A stretch of 64,000 nt of DNA from Saezia sanguinis (GTDB lineage Bacteria > Pseudomonadota > Gammaproteobacteria > Burkholderiales > Burkholderiaceae_C): assembly GCF_003991585.1 (NCBI RefSeq), contig NZ_PQSP01000001.1:744001-808000 (forward strand), read 5' to 3'. This document shows positions 21,362-30,501 of the stretch, one piece after another. Within the stretch, counting starts at the first letter, position 1. Every line of letters begins with the position of its first letter. The position numbers and the translations under genes are program-made. Below the pieces are notes generated by a model, which saw nothing but the letters and a program-made list of their open reading frames with translations, did no database searches and was not told where the DNA came from.

Positions 21362-21550
21362 TTATATCTCAAAAACCCGGGTATGTCTCAAAATATTGAA
21401 CGCAATAATGGCCAATGCGCTGCAAATCCCTACCAGCATCACCCAAGGCCCAACACCTTTGGAACGGATGCTGTAGCCAAATAAGAGCAATGCACAACTG
21501 AGAACCAGCAACAACAGCGAAATATAATCGTGTTCATTTGTAAATGACAT
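21362..21550 (-). CDS. Small two-helix membrane protein
   Basis: 62 residues with two hydrophobic stretches (LLLLVLSCALLLFGY and VMLVGICSALAIIAF). No clear ribosome binding site. No family recognised. It could be a real small inner-membrane protein or a chance frame. Confidence 0.4.
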   Translation of the reverse strand: MSFTNEHDYISLLLLVLSCALLLFGYSIRSKGVGPWVMLVGICSALAIIAFNILRHTRVFEI

Positions 21551-22000
21551 AGTTGCACACTTAACATTTCTGAAGGCAACATGCTGTAAAGAACCACTGC
21601 CTCCTTCTGTGTGGTAACAAGCCGGCCATACCAGCTTCTTTTACAGCGACTCTTTCAGGCAACCGGTCTGGTCCTTTATTCTTTGCTGAACCTCAACCTG
21701 ATCACCTTCATTTCAGTTTATATCTGAACCCGCAGGTTGACAAGAAAACAACCCTATATTTATTTCATTTGAAACAATTATTTATAAAAATATAGGAATT
21801 TGTGGTATGAATGTTGATGTGCATCACAAATCCGGGTTTGTGCGTTTATACTTAGGACCCATTATCTTTTGCAGCGCAAAGCATCAGGTTGAAAATGCGG
21901 CTGGCAGGGGATAACCGATGCCTTTAGGCATATTTCTGCTGCAGATGCTTTAATGCACTTGACGCTTTTTGCTTGACCCACAACCAGGAGATCTTCAGAG
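21551..22000. other. 450-bp gap before potF
   Basis: AT-rich DNA without a protein gene. An AT-rich stretch at 21750-21810 probably holds the potF promoter, and ATGCCTTTAGGCAT (21918-21931) is a short palindrome in the leader. No riboswitch recognised. Confidence 0.3.
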
Positions 22001-23143
22001 ATGAAAATGATGACCCAGCGCCTCTCTCGTGTTGTAACTCTGATGATTGGCAGCGTCGGCCTGACGTGTGCCATGCTGGCAACAGCCCCCGCACAAGCCG
22101 AGGAAGAAAAAGTCCTCAACATTTACAACTGGTCAGATTACATTGCCCCGGACACCATCGCCAACTTTGAACGCGAAACCGGCATCAGAGTCCGCTATGA
22201 CACGTTTGACAGCAACGAAACGCTGCACACCAAGCTGGTTGCTGGCCGTACCGGCTATGACATTGTGGTCCCGGGCTCCCATTTTGCCAAGCTTCAGATT
22301 GAAGCCGGCCTGTTTTTGCCTCTGGACCCTGCCAAAATTCCGAATCTGAGAAACCTGGACCCTGCCATTCAGGCACAGCTTGCCACCGTTGACCCGGGCA
22401 ACAAGCACCTGGTTGACTGGATGTGGGGTTATACCACCGTAGGGATCAATGTCGACCAGGTGAAAGCCGCCTTGGGTGACATGCCCATGCCGGAAAATGC
22501 CTGGGATCTGGTGTTTAAGCCCGAATACTCCGGCAAACTGCGCAGCTGTGGCATTGCCATGCTGGATACCGCCTCAGAAATCATTCCCATTGCCTTGCGT
22601 TATGTCGGCAAAGACCCCTACAGCGCCAACGCGGCAGATTATGAAGCCGCCGCGACCATGCTGCGTACCATTCGCCCCAACGTTTCACGCTTCGTTGGTT
22701 CGGGCTCTGACTACATTGACCAGTTGGCCACCGGCTCGCTGTGCGTGGTGGTCGGCTGGTCTGGCGACATGATGATCTCTGCGCATAAGTCCCAACAGTC
22801 CAGCAAGCCGCAGAACATTGAAGTCCTGCTGCCTGCCATGGGCGGATTGCTGTTCTTTGACACCATGGCCATCCCCAAAGATGCGCCACATCCCGAAAAT
22901 GCGATGAAATGGATCAACTATATCCTTGATCCCAAGGTGCAGGCATCTTTGACCAATTCGGTGTTTTACGCCAACCCGACATCCAAGGTGTCACTGCCGC
23001 ATGTCAACCCGGAAATCGCAGCCAATAAAGCCGTTTTCCCGAGCGATGAGGCCATCGCCAACATGATTCCACCCAATGCAATGAGTCAGGCAACCCGCCG
23101 TCTGGTGACACGCACGTTCACCAACTTCAAAGCAAACCGGTAA
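22001..23143 (+). CDS. potF: Putrescine/spermidine-binding periplasmic protein
   Basis: 380 residues with a signal peptide cleaved after ATAPAQA. The mature protein begins VLNIYNWSDYIAPDTI, the hallmark of the PotF/PotD family, and keeps the polyamine-binding Asp/Trp/Tyr pattern (IYNWSDY, WMWGYTTVG, GWSGDM). It captures putrescine in the periplasm for the PotGHI transporter encoded next. The 236-bp gap with a strong hairpin before potG suggests separate, higher expression of the binding protein. Confidence 0.93.
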   Translation: MKMMTQRLSRVVTLMIGSVGLTCAMLATAPAQAEEEKVLNIYNWSDYIAPDTIANFERETGIRVRYDTFDSNETLHTKLVAGRTGYDIVVPGSHFAKLQIEAGLFLPLDPAKIPNLRNLDPAIQAQLATVDPGNKHLVDWMWGYTTVGINVDQVKAALGDMPMPENAWDLVFKPEYSGKLRSCGIAMLDTASEIIPIALRYVGKDPYSANAADYEAAATMLRTIRPNVSRFVGSGSDYIDQLATGSLCVVVGWSGDMMISAHKSQQSSKPQNIEVLLPAMGGLLFFDTMAIPKDAPHPENAMKWINYILDPKVQASLTNSVFYANPTSKVSLPHVNPEIAANKAVFPSDEAIANMIPPNAMSQATRRLVTRTFTNFKANR

Positions 23144-23185
23144 TCATTACCAATACGCATTAAAATATCGAGTTACCTATTGTGA

Positions 23186-23220
23186 GGGACGTACTTTCAG
23201 GCTCAGCCTGAATACGTCCC
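23186..23220 (+). terminator. Hairpin between potF and potG
   Basis: GGGACGTA, CT, TTCAGGC, TCA loop, GCCTGAA, T, ACGTCCC followed by TTCATCTCTCTTTT. It can attenuate read-through or protect the potF mRNA 3' end, so binding protein exceeds the permease. Confidence 0.7.
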
Positions 23221-23379
23221 TTCATCTCTCTTTTAACAGGTTATGACGCCGCAAACTGTGCTGTCTTGACGGAGTGTGTATTCAATGAATCCTTTTCACC
23301 TTGCAGATAGCCAGAAAACAGACCCGGCGCCTATAACCGCCCCGTATTCTTGCCAACTTTCTCACGCAGGTATTGCCCA

Positions 23380-24489
23380 ATGAGTGAAAAAACCGTTACG
23401 GCCAGCGATGAAGCGTTTCTCAGAATTGACGCTATCGTTAAAACTTACGATGACTTTACCGCTGTCGACCGTGTCAGCCTGGATGTTGCCCGGGGAGAGA
23501 TTTTTGCCCTCCTGGGCCCATCAGGCTGCGGTAAAAGTACACTGCTGCGCATGCTTGCCGGGTTCGAAACCCCGACCTCAGGGCGCATTCTGCTCAACGG
23601 CAAAGACCTGACCGATGAACCACCCTACCGGCGCCCGGTCAACATGATGTTTCAGTCCTACGCGCTGTTTCCGCATCTGAGTGTTTGGGACAACATTGCT
23701 TTTGGCCTGAAACGTGACAAACTCCCCAAGGCCCAGGTCAATGAACGTGTGGACGACATGCTGCGCTTGACCCAGCTCACCAAATACGCCAAACGCAAAC
23801 CGCATCAGCTCTCCGGCGGCCAACAGCAACGCGTTGCACTGGCCCGCTCTCTGGCCAAACGGCCTCAGTTGCTGCTGCTGGATGAACCGCTGGGCGCACT
23901 GGATAAAAAACTGCGTGAAGCCACCCAGATTGAGCTGGTCAACATCATTGAGCAGGTCGGCGTGACCTGCGTCATGGTCACACACGATCAGGAAGAAGCC
24001 ATGACCATGGCCTCCCGCATTGCCGTCATGAGCGAAGGCAGCTTCCTGCAGGTTGGCACACCGGCGGACATTTATGAAACCCCGACAACCCGCTTTGTCG
24101 CCAACTTTGTCGGCAGCGTCAACATGATGCCCGGCACCATTCTGGAAGATAAAGCCGACCATGTGACCATTGAATGCGCCGACTGTATACAGTATGTCGG
24201 GCACGGGGTTACAGGCTACGAAGGCATGGAAGTTACCGTAGCGATCCGGCCGGAAAAAATTGACCTGAGCTTTGAGCAGCCAGAAGGACAAGGCAATATG
24301 GTGCAGGGCGAAGTGGCGGAGCTCTCCTACTTTGGCAGCTTCACCATGTACCACATCCGCCTGGGCAGCGGCACCATGATCAAAGTGCACATTGAAAACG
24401 ACGAACGGGGCCATGCCAATGCGCCCACCTGGGGTGACAAAGTCTGGGCATACTGGCCCGATACCTCCCAGGTTGTGCTCACACAATAA
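23380..24489 (+). CDS. potG: Putrescine ABC transporter ATPase
   Basis: 369 residues from ATG 23380. Walker [10 protein letters not shown], signature LSGGQQQR, Walker B LLLLDEP and H-loop VTHDQEEA are intact; the C-terminal TOBE domain follows from about 290. It drives putrescine import with PotH and PotI. Confidence 0.93.
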   Translation: MSEKTVTASDEAFLRIDAIVKTYDDFTAVDRVSLDVARGEIFALLGPSGCGKSTLLRMLAGFETPTSGRILLNGKDLTDEPPYRRPVNMMFQSYALFPHLSVWDNIAFGLKRDKLPKAQVNERVDDMLRLTQLTKYAKRKPHQLSGGQQQRVALARSLAKRPQLLLLDEPLGALDKKLREATQIELVNIIEQVGVTCVMVTHDQEEAMTMASRIAVMSEGSFLQVGTPADIYETPTTRFVANFVGSVNMMPGTILEDKADHVTIECADCIQYVGHGVTGYEGMEVTVAIRPEKIDLSFEQPEGQGNMVQGEVAELSYFGSFTMYHIRLGSGTMIKVHIENDERGHANAPTWGDKVWAYWPDTSQVVLTQ

Positions 24490-24515
24490 CGCAAAGCAAG
24501 GTTAAAGGCATAGAC

Positions 24516-25469
24516 ATGACAACCCGTGCTATTCGTTTGATGCAGCGCCAGTGGAGAAAACTCCGGCGTGGCCGCACCGCCGTTATCGGTATCCCCTACA
24601 CCTGGTTACTGATATTTTTCCTGTTGCCATTTCTCATTGTGCTGGCAATGAGCTTTCGCGTGGTCATGCCTGATGGCATCACGCTCTCCAACCTGTTTAA
24701 TCTGAGTGACGGAGAAACCGCAAATTTCACACTGAAACTAAGCAACTACTGGCGCCTGTTCACCGAGCGGTATTACTGGGAAACCTATGTCTATTCCGTC
24801 ATCTATGCCGCTGTGACTACCGCCATTTGCCTGTTCATCGGATACCCGTTCGCCTACTTCATGGCACGGGCGCCCAAAACCATTCAGCCCCTTTTGCTTA
24901 TGGCGGTGATGGTTCCGTTCTGGACCAGCTTTCTGCTGCGTGTTTACGCCTGGAAAGGGCTGCTGGACGCCAACTCCGGCTGGGTCGGCATGCTGATCCA
25001 TTCGCTCGGGCTTGACAGCCTGCTCGTTCACATGGGCCTGATCAGCAACCCCGGGCAGTACCTGTACACATCCCTGTCTTTGCTGCTCGGGATGACTTAT
25101 ACCTATCTGCCCTTCATGATTTTGCCGCTGTATGGCACGCTCTCCAAAATGGACCATCGGCTGCTGGAAGCTGCGCAGGATCTGGGCGCCACACCCTGGC
25201 AGACATTCTGGAAAATTACCGTTCCGCTTTCCGTTACCGGGGTTGTCGCCGGCTCCATGCTGGTATTCATTCCATGCATTGGTGAATACGTCATTCCCAA
25301 ACTGCTTGGCGACCCCAGCATACTGACTGTGGGGCAAACGCTGTATGACGAATTCTCCAGCAATAACGACTGGCCAATGGCCTCTTCCCTGGCTGTGGTC
25401 ATGATCATGATCATCATTGTGCCCATGGCGCTGTTCAATAACGCCATGGCGAAGGAGGAAAAACGATGA
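24516..25469 (+). CDS. potH: Putrescine ABC transporter permease PotH
   Basis: 317 residues, six predicted membrane segments, with the EAA loop (EAAQDLGATPWQTFWKITVPLS) that docks the ATPase. An N-terminal basic stretch precedes helix 1. Overlaps potI by 4 bp (ATGA). Confidence 0.92.
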   Translation: MTTRAIRLMQRQWRKLRRGRTAVIGIPYTWLLIFFLLPFLIVLAMSFRVVMPDGITLSNLFNLSDGETANFTLKLSNYWRLFTERYYWETYVYSVIYAAVTTAICLFIGYPFAYFMARAPKTIQPLLLMAVMVPFWTSFLLRVYAWKGLLDANSGWVGMLIHSLGLDSLLVHMGLISNPGQYLYTSLSLLLGMTYTYLPFMILPLYGTLSKMDHRLLEAAQDLGATPWQTFWKITVPLSVTGVVAGSMLVFIPCIGEYVIPKLLGDPSILTVGQTLYDEFSSNNDWPMASSLAVVMIMIIIVPMALFNNAMAKEEKR

Positions 25470-26299
25470 AATCCTCTGCTACCGGCCGCTGGACTTCGCG
25501 TATCTGGCTATTCGCAGGGCTGCTGTTCTTGTACCTGCCGATCATTTCGCTGATTCTATACAGCTTCAGCGAATCATCCATCATCAACGACTGGACACGG
25601 TTCAGCCTGAAATGGTACCGCGCCCTGTTCAACGACGAGCGCATTGGCGCCAGCCTGTGGGTATCACTCAAGGTAGCCGCCATGTCGGCAACCGGCTCTG
25701 TACTGGTAGGCACCTTGGCAGCCTATACCATTTTGCGCTACAAAAAGTTTTTAGGCCGCCGGCTTTTTCTGGGTATGGTCAATGCCCCGCTGGTCATGCC
25801 CGATGTGATTGTCGGTTTATCATTGCTGCTGCTGGTCGTTACCATGCAGAACCTGTTCTCTTTGGAAGGCAGCCGCAACATCTACACCATCTGGGTCGGG
25901 CATATGCTGGTTGGCACCGCTTACGCTACGGTGGTCATCATGGCACGCCTGCGTGAAATCAACCTTCAGTATGAAGAAGCGGCCCTTGATCTGGGCGCAC
26001 GCCCGTTTCAGGTATTCCATCTGATTACACTGCCCATGATAGGCCAGTCGCTGGCCGCAGCCTGGCTGCTGACCTTTACCTTGTCGTTAGATGACGTAGT
26101 AATCGCATCCTTCCTCTCCGGCCCGTCTGCAACCACCCTGCCGGTAGAAATATTCTCCCGGGCCCAGCGCGGGCTTGATCCGACTGTGAATGCACTGTCA
26201 ACGGTAATCATCATTGTGGTCAGCGTTGCCGTCATCGCGGCCAGCTACCTCATCGCCCGCAGAGAAAAACGGGTATGGAAAGAAACATTCGGACGGTAG
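25466..26299 (+). CDS. potI: Putrescine ABC transporter permease PotI
   Basis: 277 residues, six membrane segments, EAA loop EEAALDLGARPFQVFHLITLP. The AAGGAGG site for its start lies within the end of potH. Forms the inner-membrane channel with PotH. Confidence 0.92.
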   Translation: MKSSATGRWTSRIWLFAGLLFLYLPIISLILYSFSESSIINDWTRFSLKWYRALFNDERIGASLWVSLKVAAMSATGSVLVGTLAAYTILRYKKFLGRRLFLGMVNAPLVMPDVIVGLSLLLLVVTMQNLFSLEGSRNIYTIWVGHMLVGTAYATVVIMARLREINLQYEEAALDLGARPFQVFHLITLPMIGQSLAAAWLLTFTLSLDDVVIASFLSGPSATTLPVEIFSRAQRGLDPTVNALSTVIIIVVSVAVIAASYLIARREKRVWKETFGR

Positions 26300-26451
26300 G
26301 ACATTCAAAAAACCGACCGTAGTTATAATGGTCTATAGAACTCAGCTATCGAACGTGTTATCCAACCATGCCCTGCAAGGATAACACTTCGAACTTTTGA
26401 TCAGGTTAGACATCTATAGATAAGTTAAGCTTTTCATGAGGATCAGCCGCG

Positions 26452-26808
26452 ATGAATAAAAAAACATCTCCATCACTGCCAACTGCAGATACGGAAAACA
26501 TGCACGACAGCTCGGAACCTGCCCAGTCTCAACCAGCATCCAAACCAGATCCGACTGCGCGCTGGAGCGAACGCGTCAAACAAATGACCAGTGGGTATGT
26601 ACACCACCCGGCTAATGGCACTGCCACCGAAGCACAACATGCCCAGCGCTGTCCGCTCAGAGACATGGATATCCAGACCGTTGCTGACTGTGCTGAAAAA
26701 TACATTGTCAAGCGCCCGCTGACATCCATGGTCATAGCGGCAACTGCCGGTGCTGTTGTCACCGCATTGTTTGCCGCCCTGATTGGCAGCAGCAAACGCA
26801 GACATTAA
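26452..26808 (+). CDS. DUF883-like (ElaB/YqjD-type) membrane protein
   Basis: 118 residues. A hydrophilic N-terminal half precedes a C-terminal membrane segment (TSMVIAATAGAVVTALFAALIG) with glycine-zipper spacing and a basic tail SSKRRH. This layout is that of C-tail-anchored ElaB/YqjD proteins that hold ribosomes at the membrane in stationary phase; the N-terminal part is less alike. TATAAT at 26324-26329 may be its -10 box. Confidence 0.55.
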   Translation: MNKKTSPSLPTADTENMHDSSEPAQSQPASKPDPTARWSERVKQMTSGYVHHPANGTATEAQHAQRCPLRDMDIQTVADCAEKYIVKRPLTSMVIAATAGAVVTALFAALIGSSKRRH

Positions 26809-26938
26809 ATCAGAGCGGGCCATTGGTTCATTGCTTTAGGCTGCACGGCACAATAAATACAAGCGCCATAGTGGTTTGCACATATGGTGCTTGTACAGTT
26901 GCAATGCCTGCTCTATAATTTCTGACACTGCACACCGT

Positions 26939-27014
26939 GGGGGAGTAGCTCAGCTGGGAGAGCGCTGCGTTCGCAATGCAGAGGTCGGGAGTTCGATCCT
27001 CCTCTTCTCCACCA
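26939..27014 (+). tRNA. tRNA-Ala(CGC)
   Basis: 76 nt with encoded CCA. Acceptor stem GGGGGAG pairs with CTTCTCC, the T-loop TTCGATC is present, and anticodon CGC is at 26972-26974. Confidence 0.93.
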
Positions 27015-27133
27015 AACACCATTTCCAAAAGTGCTCATAAAATCCGCAGCACATTGTTTTTTTAAAAAAAAGTAGCATCGCCCCTCGGCACTACCCCCTT
27101 TTGGGGACGCCTCAGTAGTCAAAAAATTCAGTG

Positions 27134-27367
27134 TCAATGCTCGGCTGCGGTTTGTTCTGAATCTGGCCGGTGCCGTTCAATTCCTGCCTCAGGTGCAAAA
27201 CAGTCTGTCTCCCCCCGTTTATAAGTCCCGCCCATGGTGCTTTTGCCTTGACCGCGCCGCATTTTTTCCCGGCATAACTCGTGAATGTCCGATTCAGAGC
27301 CTGATTGAACAAGCGGTAAAGGCCCGATCACATAACTCTGCTTATCCCCTGGAAAATAAATGATCAC
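27134..27367 (-). CDS. Doubtful small protein in element remnant
   Basis: 77 residues with a GTG start and only a weak site. Hydrophilic, charged (HELCREKMRRGQGKS). No family recognised. It lies in the 1-kb stretch between tRNA-Ala and the older integrase remnant, so it may be a leftover of a mobile element. Confidence 0.25.
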   Translation of the reverse strand: MIIYFPGDKQSYVIGPLPLVQSGSESDIHELCREKMRRGQGKSTMGGTYKRGETDCFAPEAGIERHRPDSEQTAAEH

Positions 27368-27383
27368 TCACTTAGGAGTCATC

Positions 27384-27497
27384 ATGAAAAAGATCAAAAC
27401 ATTCATTGAAAACCACGACGTTGCAGACAAGCTTATTGTTGTACTTGGGCTCATCGGAATAATCGCTGTGTATAGCTTAGCAGCTTTGGGGGATTAA
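27384..27497 (+). CDS. Small membrane protein, 37 residues
   Basis: ATG at 27384 with a TTAGGAG site; basic N-terminus, then one hydrophobic helix (LIVVLGLIGIIAVYSLAAL). Too short for family assignment. Phage-type small membrane protein or type I toxin-like peptide are options. Confidence 0.5.
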   Translation: MKKIKTFIENHDVADKLIVVLGLIGIIAVYSLAALGD

Positions 27498-27498
27498 G

Positions 27499-27750
27499 TT
27501 ATGAAGACTCTTTTTGCTCAAAATTGTTATCGACCAGTTGCTCAAGGCTTTGAAAATAGCTTTGCTTTTGCTCCTTACCCTCGAGCTCTTCAATTTTAGA
27601 AGCCGCCCGATACAATTTGGCGTAAATAAGCTGAAAAACAGGCTCTACTTTTTCAATCCGGTAGAGCAATGGATCAGCGTTTTTTTCTTTTTTCAACAAT
27701 GATGCTGTAATGATTGCTGCGGCCTGGACCAGGGGTTCTTTGAGTTTCAT
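27499..27750 (-). CDS. Hypothetical protein, 83 residues
   Basis: Good AAGGAA site before the ATG. Largely helical and charged, with LEQLVDN and YRIEKVEPVFQLIYAKLY. Convergent with the 37-residue membrane protein gene, only 1 bp apart. No family recognised; element cargo is likely. Confidence 0.5.
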   Translation of the reverse strand: MKLKEPLVQAAAIITASLLKKEKNADPLLYRIEKVEPVFQLIYAKLYRAASKIEELEGKEQKQSYFQSLEQLVDNNFEQKESS

Positions 27751-27933
27751 ACGTTTCCTTCTTTATTGTTTATCAACGTACCCAAAATCATAACCATGTC
27801 ATATGTCACTTTTATGACAAAAGCAGAAAATGAAATAAAGTTGAAACAATACGCGGATTAGGCAGTGTAAAAAAACAGATCCGATGACAGGAATTGCTGT
27901 TTAGTTGGTATGGCCCATCTGGCAGGGGGAAAA

Positions 27934-28014
27934 ATGGGAGGACACACAACACAGCAACAGACAAGCGAATATATCCGCCAACAGAAACCTGTAAAAATTT
28001 CTGCTACCCGTTAG
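27934..28014 (+). pseudogene. 3' tip of a second integrase gene
   Basis: The last 26 codons (from MGGHTTQQQ to KISATR) are identical in protein sequence to the end of the integrase at 46519-47523 but differ at several synonymous bases. Including the following 84 bp and the tRNA fragment, 27934-28146 matches 47443-47655 base for base in length (213 bp). The rest of this integrase gene is gone, so an older, related element once sat here. Confidence 0.88.
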
Positions 28015-28097
28015 ATACTGTTATTTTGGTTAGATGATCAAAACACTGCTTCAATGTTTTGAATAAGAACATATATGAATTAAATCATATAGTTATG

Positions 28098-28146
28098 TGG
28101 TCGGGGTGATACGATTCGAACGTACGACCCACTGCTCCCAAAGCAG
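28098..28146 (-). mobile_element. attL: Left attachment site, tRNA-Pro 3' copy
   Basis: 49 bp identical to the 3' part of tRNA-Pro(UGG) at 47607-47655, from the CCA end through the anticodon stem. It marks the left edge of the prophage. Confidence 0.9.
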
Positions 28147-28251
28147 ATATTAAATCGCTCAACCATGCGGATTTGAGCCTAATTTCATCTAACCATTTTG
28201 CTTTTCGCCGGCACGGTTTTATGCGGGTTTCAAGAGGGGCGTTAGATGTTT

Positions 28252-28437
28252 TTAAGGCTTCCTAAGCGCATCATAAGCAGCATTGCAAGCCTTTAATGCA
28301 ATGCCCCGTTCGTCAGCAGTTCTTGCATAGATTCCCGCTGCCTGGTCAGTCCTTGTAAGCACGTGGGCAAGCACTCCGATGGGGTCTGAGGTTGTCTGGA
28401 TTGTGCAGGCAGCTGCAGTATTGCTGGCTGAACGCAA
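28252..28437 (-). pseudogene. C-terminal fragment of an Rz-like lysis gene
   Basis: 61 codons; the frame is closed by TGA just upstream and no ATG is present. The sequence VLTRTDQAAGIYARTADERGIALKAC then AAYDAL aligns with the C-terminus of the intact Rz at 30502 (AGVYAQYAD, C, Y). It is a leftover of a displaced lysis cassette. Confidence 0.65.
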
Positions 28438-28548
28438 ATAAGCAATTCATCAATTTCATGTAATCACATGAAATTTATCAGGTAATATAATGTTTACGCA
28501 TAAAACAAATATAATTTTCTTATTCAAAACAAATTGTTTGGGCGCTCT

Positions 28549-29100
28549 ATGATCGAAAAAATATTCTTCAAATTTATGGGGCTTGTGATCATCATCCTAG
28601 CGCTGTGGAGCATAAAAGAAGAGCAAGACAATACAAATAAATACTACGCCCCACTGCAAGAACGGGCTGCACATCTACTGGCACTCAACTGCCAACCTCA
28701 GCAATGTGTGCAAACAGGGGAAATAGAATATCTTAAGACAGATGTTGATATATCCAAATTTCCTCCTAAACGTCCTCATATATATCTCTACCGATACACT
28801 TTTGAGGTTGATAACAGAAAGTACTATTCTGATCTGAAGGTATTTAGTGAAAAGCATGGAACCAGATATATGCCAACAGCCCGAATCACTTTGGGAAGAA
28901 CATTTCCGGAAAAAATTCTTTACGATCCCCAAAACCCCAACATCAACCTACCAGAAGGTTATGCAAAAGTATTAGCCCAAATTCCCAATCCTTACAACCA
29001 TGCGCCACTGCTGCCATATGGTTTTATGTTTTTGGGACTCTTTTGGACGTGGTACTTTGTTTTCAGCGCTAAAGGACGGGACGAGATAAATAACAGATAA
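28549..29100 (+). CDS. DUF3592-like membrane protein (prophage cargo)
   Basis: 183 residues from the ATG at 28549. One membrane helix at each end flanks an exposed domain with YRYTFEVDNRKYYSD and ILYDPQNPNINL, the pattern of DUF3592 proteins. Function unknown. Low GC and its place between lysis-gene fragments mark it as cargo acquired by the phage. Confidence 0.6.
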   Translation: MIEKIFFKFMGLVIIILALWSIKEEQDNTNKYYAPLQERAAHLLALNCQPQQCVQTGEIEYLKTDVDISKFPPKRPHIYLYRYTFEVDNRKYYSDLKVFSEKHGTRYMPTARITLGRTFPEKILYDPQNPNINLPEGYAKVLAQIPNPYNHAPLLPYGFMFLGLFWTWYFVFSAKGRDEINNR

Positions 29101-29145
29101 CCCTTTTGTGGTTGACCTGTTTTACATTGTTAAGGAAACACTCCG

Positions 29146-29682
29146 ATGGAAATTTTAAGTAAAAATGGTTGGTTCTGTAATTCGGAAAGAGCGTTAAAAC
29201 ATGGGATTGGTTTGTTTATTTTCATAGCCATTCTGCTGACCATAAGTATAGTAGCCGCATTAAAAGGTGACTCACAGGGTTTATTATTCGTAATCATTCC
29301 TCTTGGGGTAGTATTTGTAGCAGCGTGCTTCACAAGCGATGGCCCCAAACTGCTTCTTTGCTATATAAGAGCAAAAAAAGTAACTTTTTTCTCAAAACAT
29401 ATCACGGTGGGTAATGAAAGAATCTCTGCAAATAAAATAAAAGAAATTAACTATATTGGAGAGTGGTATAGGCAGGAAGATACAAAGAGATACACTTATG
29501 GAATTAATCTTGCTTTTCAAATTATTTTTACTTCCCCAGTCAAAAATATCGGGAGCAGCGTTTATTTTTTAATCCGTTTTCCCGGGCTATTTAATAATGA
29601 CGAAGCAAGCGCTTTATTTATGGAAGCACTTCAATCTGAAATGAACTTAAATAGGAATGTGTCTTTTAACTCATTTGCATAG
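29146..29682 (+). CDS. Membrane protein of unknown function (prophage cargo)
   Basis: 178 residues; AAGGAAA site. Two hydrophobic helices (residues about 22-40 and 46-65) precede a soluble PH-like beta-rich part. It follows the DUF3592-like gene by 45 bp on the same strand, so the two probably act together. No family recognised. Confidence 0.55.
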   Translation: MEILSKNGWFCNSERALKHGIGLFIFIAILLTISIVAALKGDSQGLLFVIIPLGVVFVAACFTSDGPKLLLCYIRAKKVTFFSKHITVGNERISANKIKEINYIGEWYRQEDTKRYTYGINLAFQIIFTSPVKNIGSSVYFLIRFPGLFNNDEASALFMEALQSEMNLNRNVSFNSFA

Positions 29683-29720
29683 TTAAATAACAAGCCCCGT
29701 ATTTTACGTAATTGGTTACC

Positions 29721-29905
29721 TTACTGCAAGTTCAGCACTTCAATGATCGAATTGTAGGAGCGCTCACACACTACTCCGGCAATGTGAGACTGGTCTGCAT
29801 ACCTCATGTGTCCAGGATACTCTTTTCAGTATGCTGCCAAACAAGCATCAAGTTCTATCACATTCCGGTCTGCGTATTCAGCGTAGATTGAAGCTAACGC
29901 CAACC
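29721..29905 (-). pseudogene. Two stacked C-terminal fragments of Rz-like genes
   Basis: On the minus strand, ASIYAEYADRNVIELDACLAAY ends at a TGA (29826-29828), then in the same frame RYADQSHIAGVVCERSY runs to TAA at 29721. Each matches the end of phage Rz (YAxYAD...C...Y). They lie between cargo genes and are remnants, not expressed genes. Confidence 0.55.
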
Positions 29906-29982
29906 ACACAAGCATGAGCCTGTTCACATAAAAGGCAATCTATAAACGATCATAGCAACTCATCTACTTAAAGGAGACTACG

Positions 29983-30444
29983 ATGAAGATGAGTTTGACT
30001 AAAAAAGGATTGGCTGCAGCTTTTGCTGCATTAGGTATGTTTTCACTGATTTCTACAGTCCACGCCCAAACAGAACCTTATTATGCAGGAGCCGCTTCAG
30101 CAGATATTTCTACCGGTCGAGTTACTGGCACCTTGGATCAACTGTGTCACTTCCTTGTCAAAGATCGTTATGAGCGAGAATTTCCTTCAGGCAATCCGAG
30201 GTTCATTGATGCCAAATTTGCCTGGTTTGCCAGTGGTAAACAAGGCGACAATGTCCGAAAGCTGGCATGTTCCATCAAAGATCAGTATTTAAGAAGGGTG
30301 GACGGTGTCATGATATGGTATCCCCCCGAACCCGTATTTCCAGATATTCCGTCTAGCCCATGGGGCCCTGCACTGTGCAACGAGTACAATGGTACAGGTT
30401 TATATGCTGATAGAGATGGTTGCTGGTGGTATCCTCCTAAATGA
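29983..30444 (+). CDS. Secreted small protein (prophage cargo)
   Basis: 153 residues with AAAGGAG site and a clear signal peptide ending STVHAQ. The mature part has four Cys (likely two disulfides) and a Trp/Pro-rich C-terminus (WYPPEPVF, CWWYPPK). TTCACATA lies about 50 bp upstream, a motif shared with other cargo promoters. Unknown function; periplasmic or exported. Confidence 0.6.
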   Translation: MKMSLTKKGLAAAFAALGMFSLISTVHAQTEPYYAGAASADISTGRVTGTLDQLCHFLVKDRYEREFPSGNPRFIDAKFAWFASGKQGDNVRKLACSIKDQYLRRVDGVMIWYPPEPVFPDIPSSPWGPALCNEYNGTGLYADRDGCWWYPPK

Positions 30445-30501
30445 GTTTTACCATACAGCTAAACTTTAGCTCATTTTAAGAATAGCCCGCAAAAAGCGGG
30501 C

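Noticed and set aside
23578-24486. A 302-residue open frame antisense to potG
   Set aside because: Shadow of potG; no start signal or domain.
28098-28146. A second functional tRNA-Pro
   Set aside because: Only the 3' 49 bp are present; the acceptor 5' strand and D-arm are missing.
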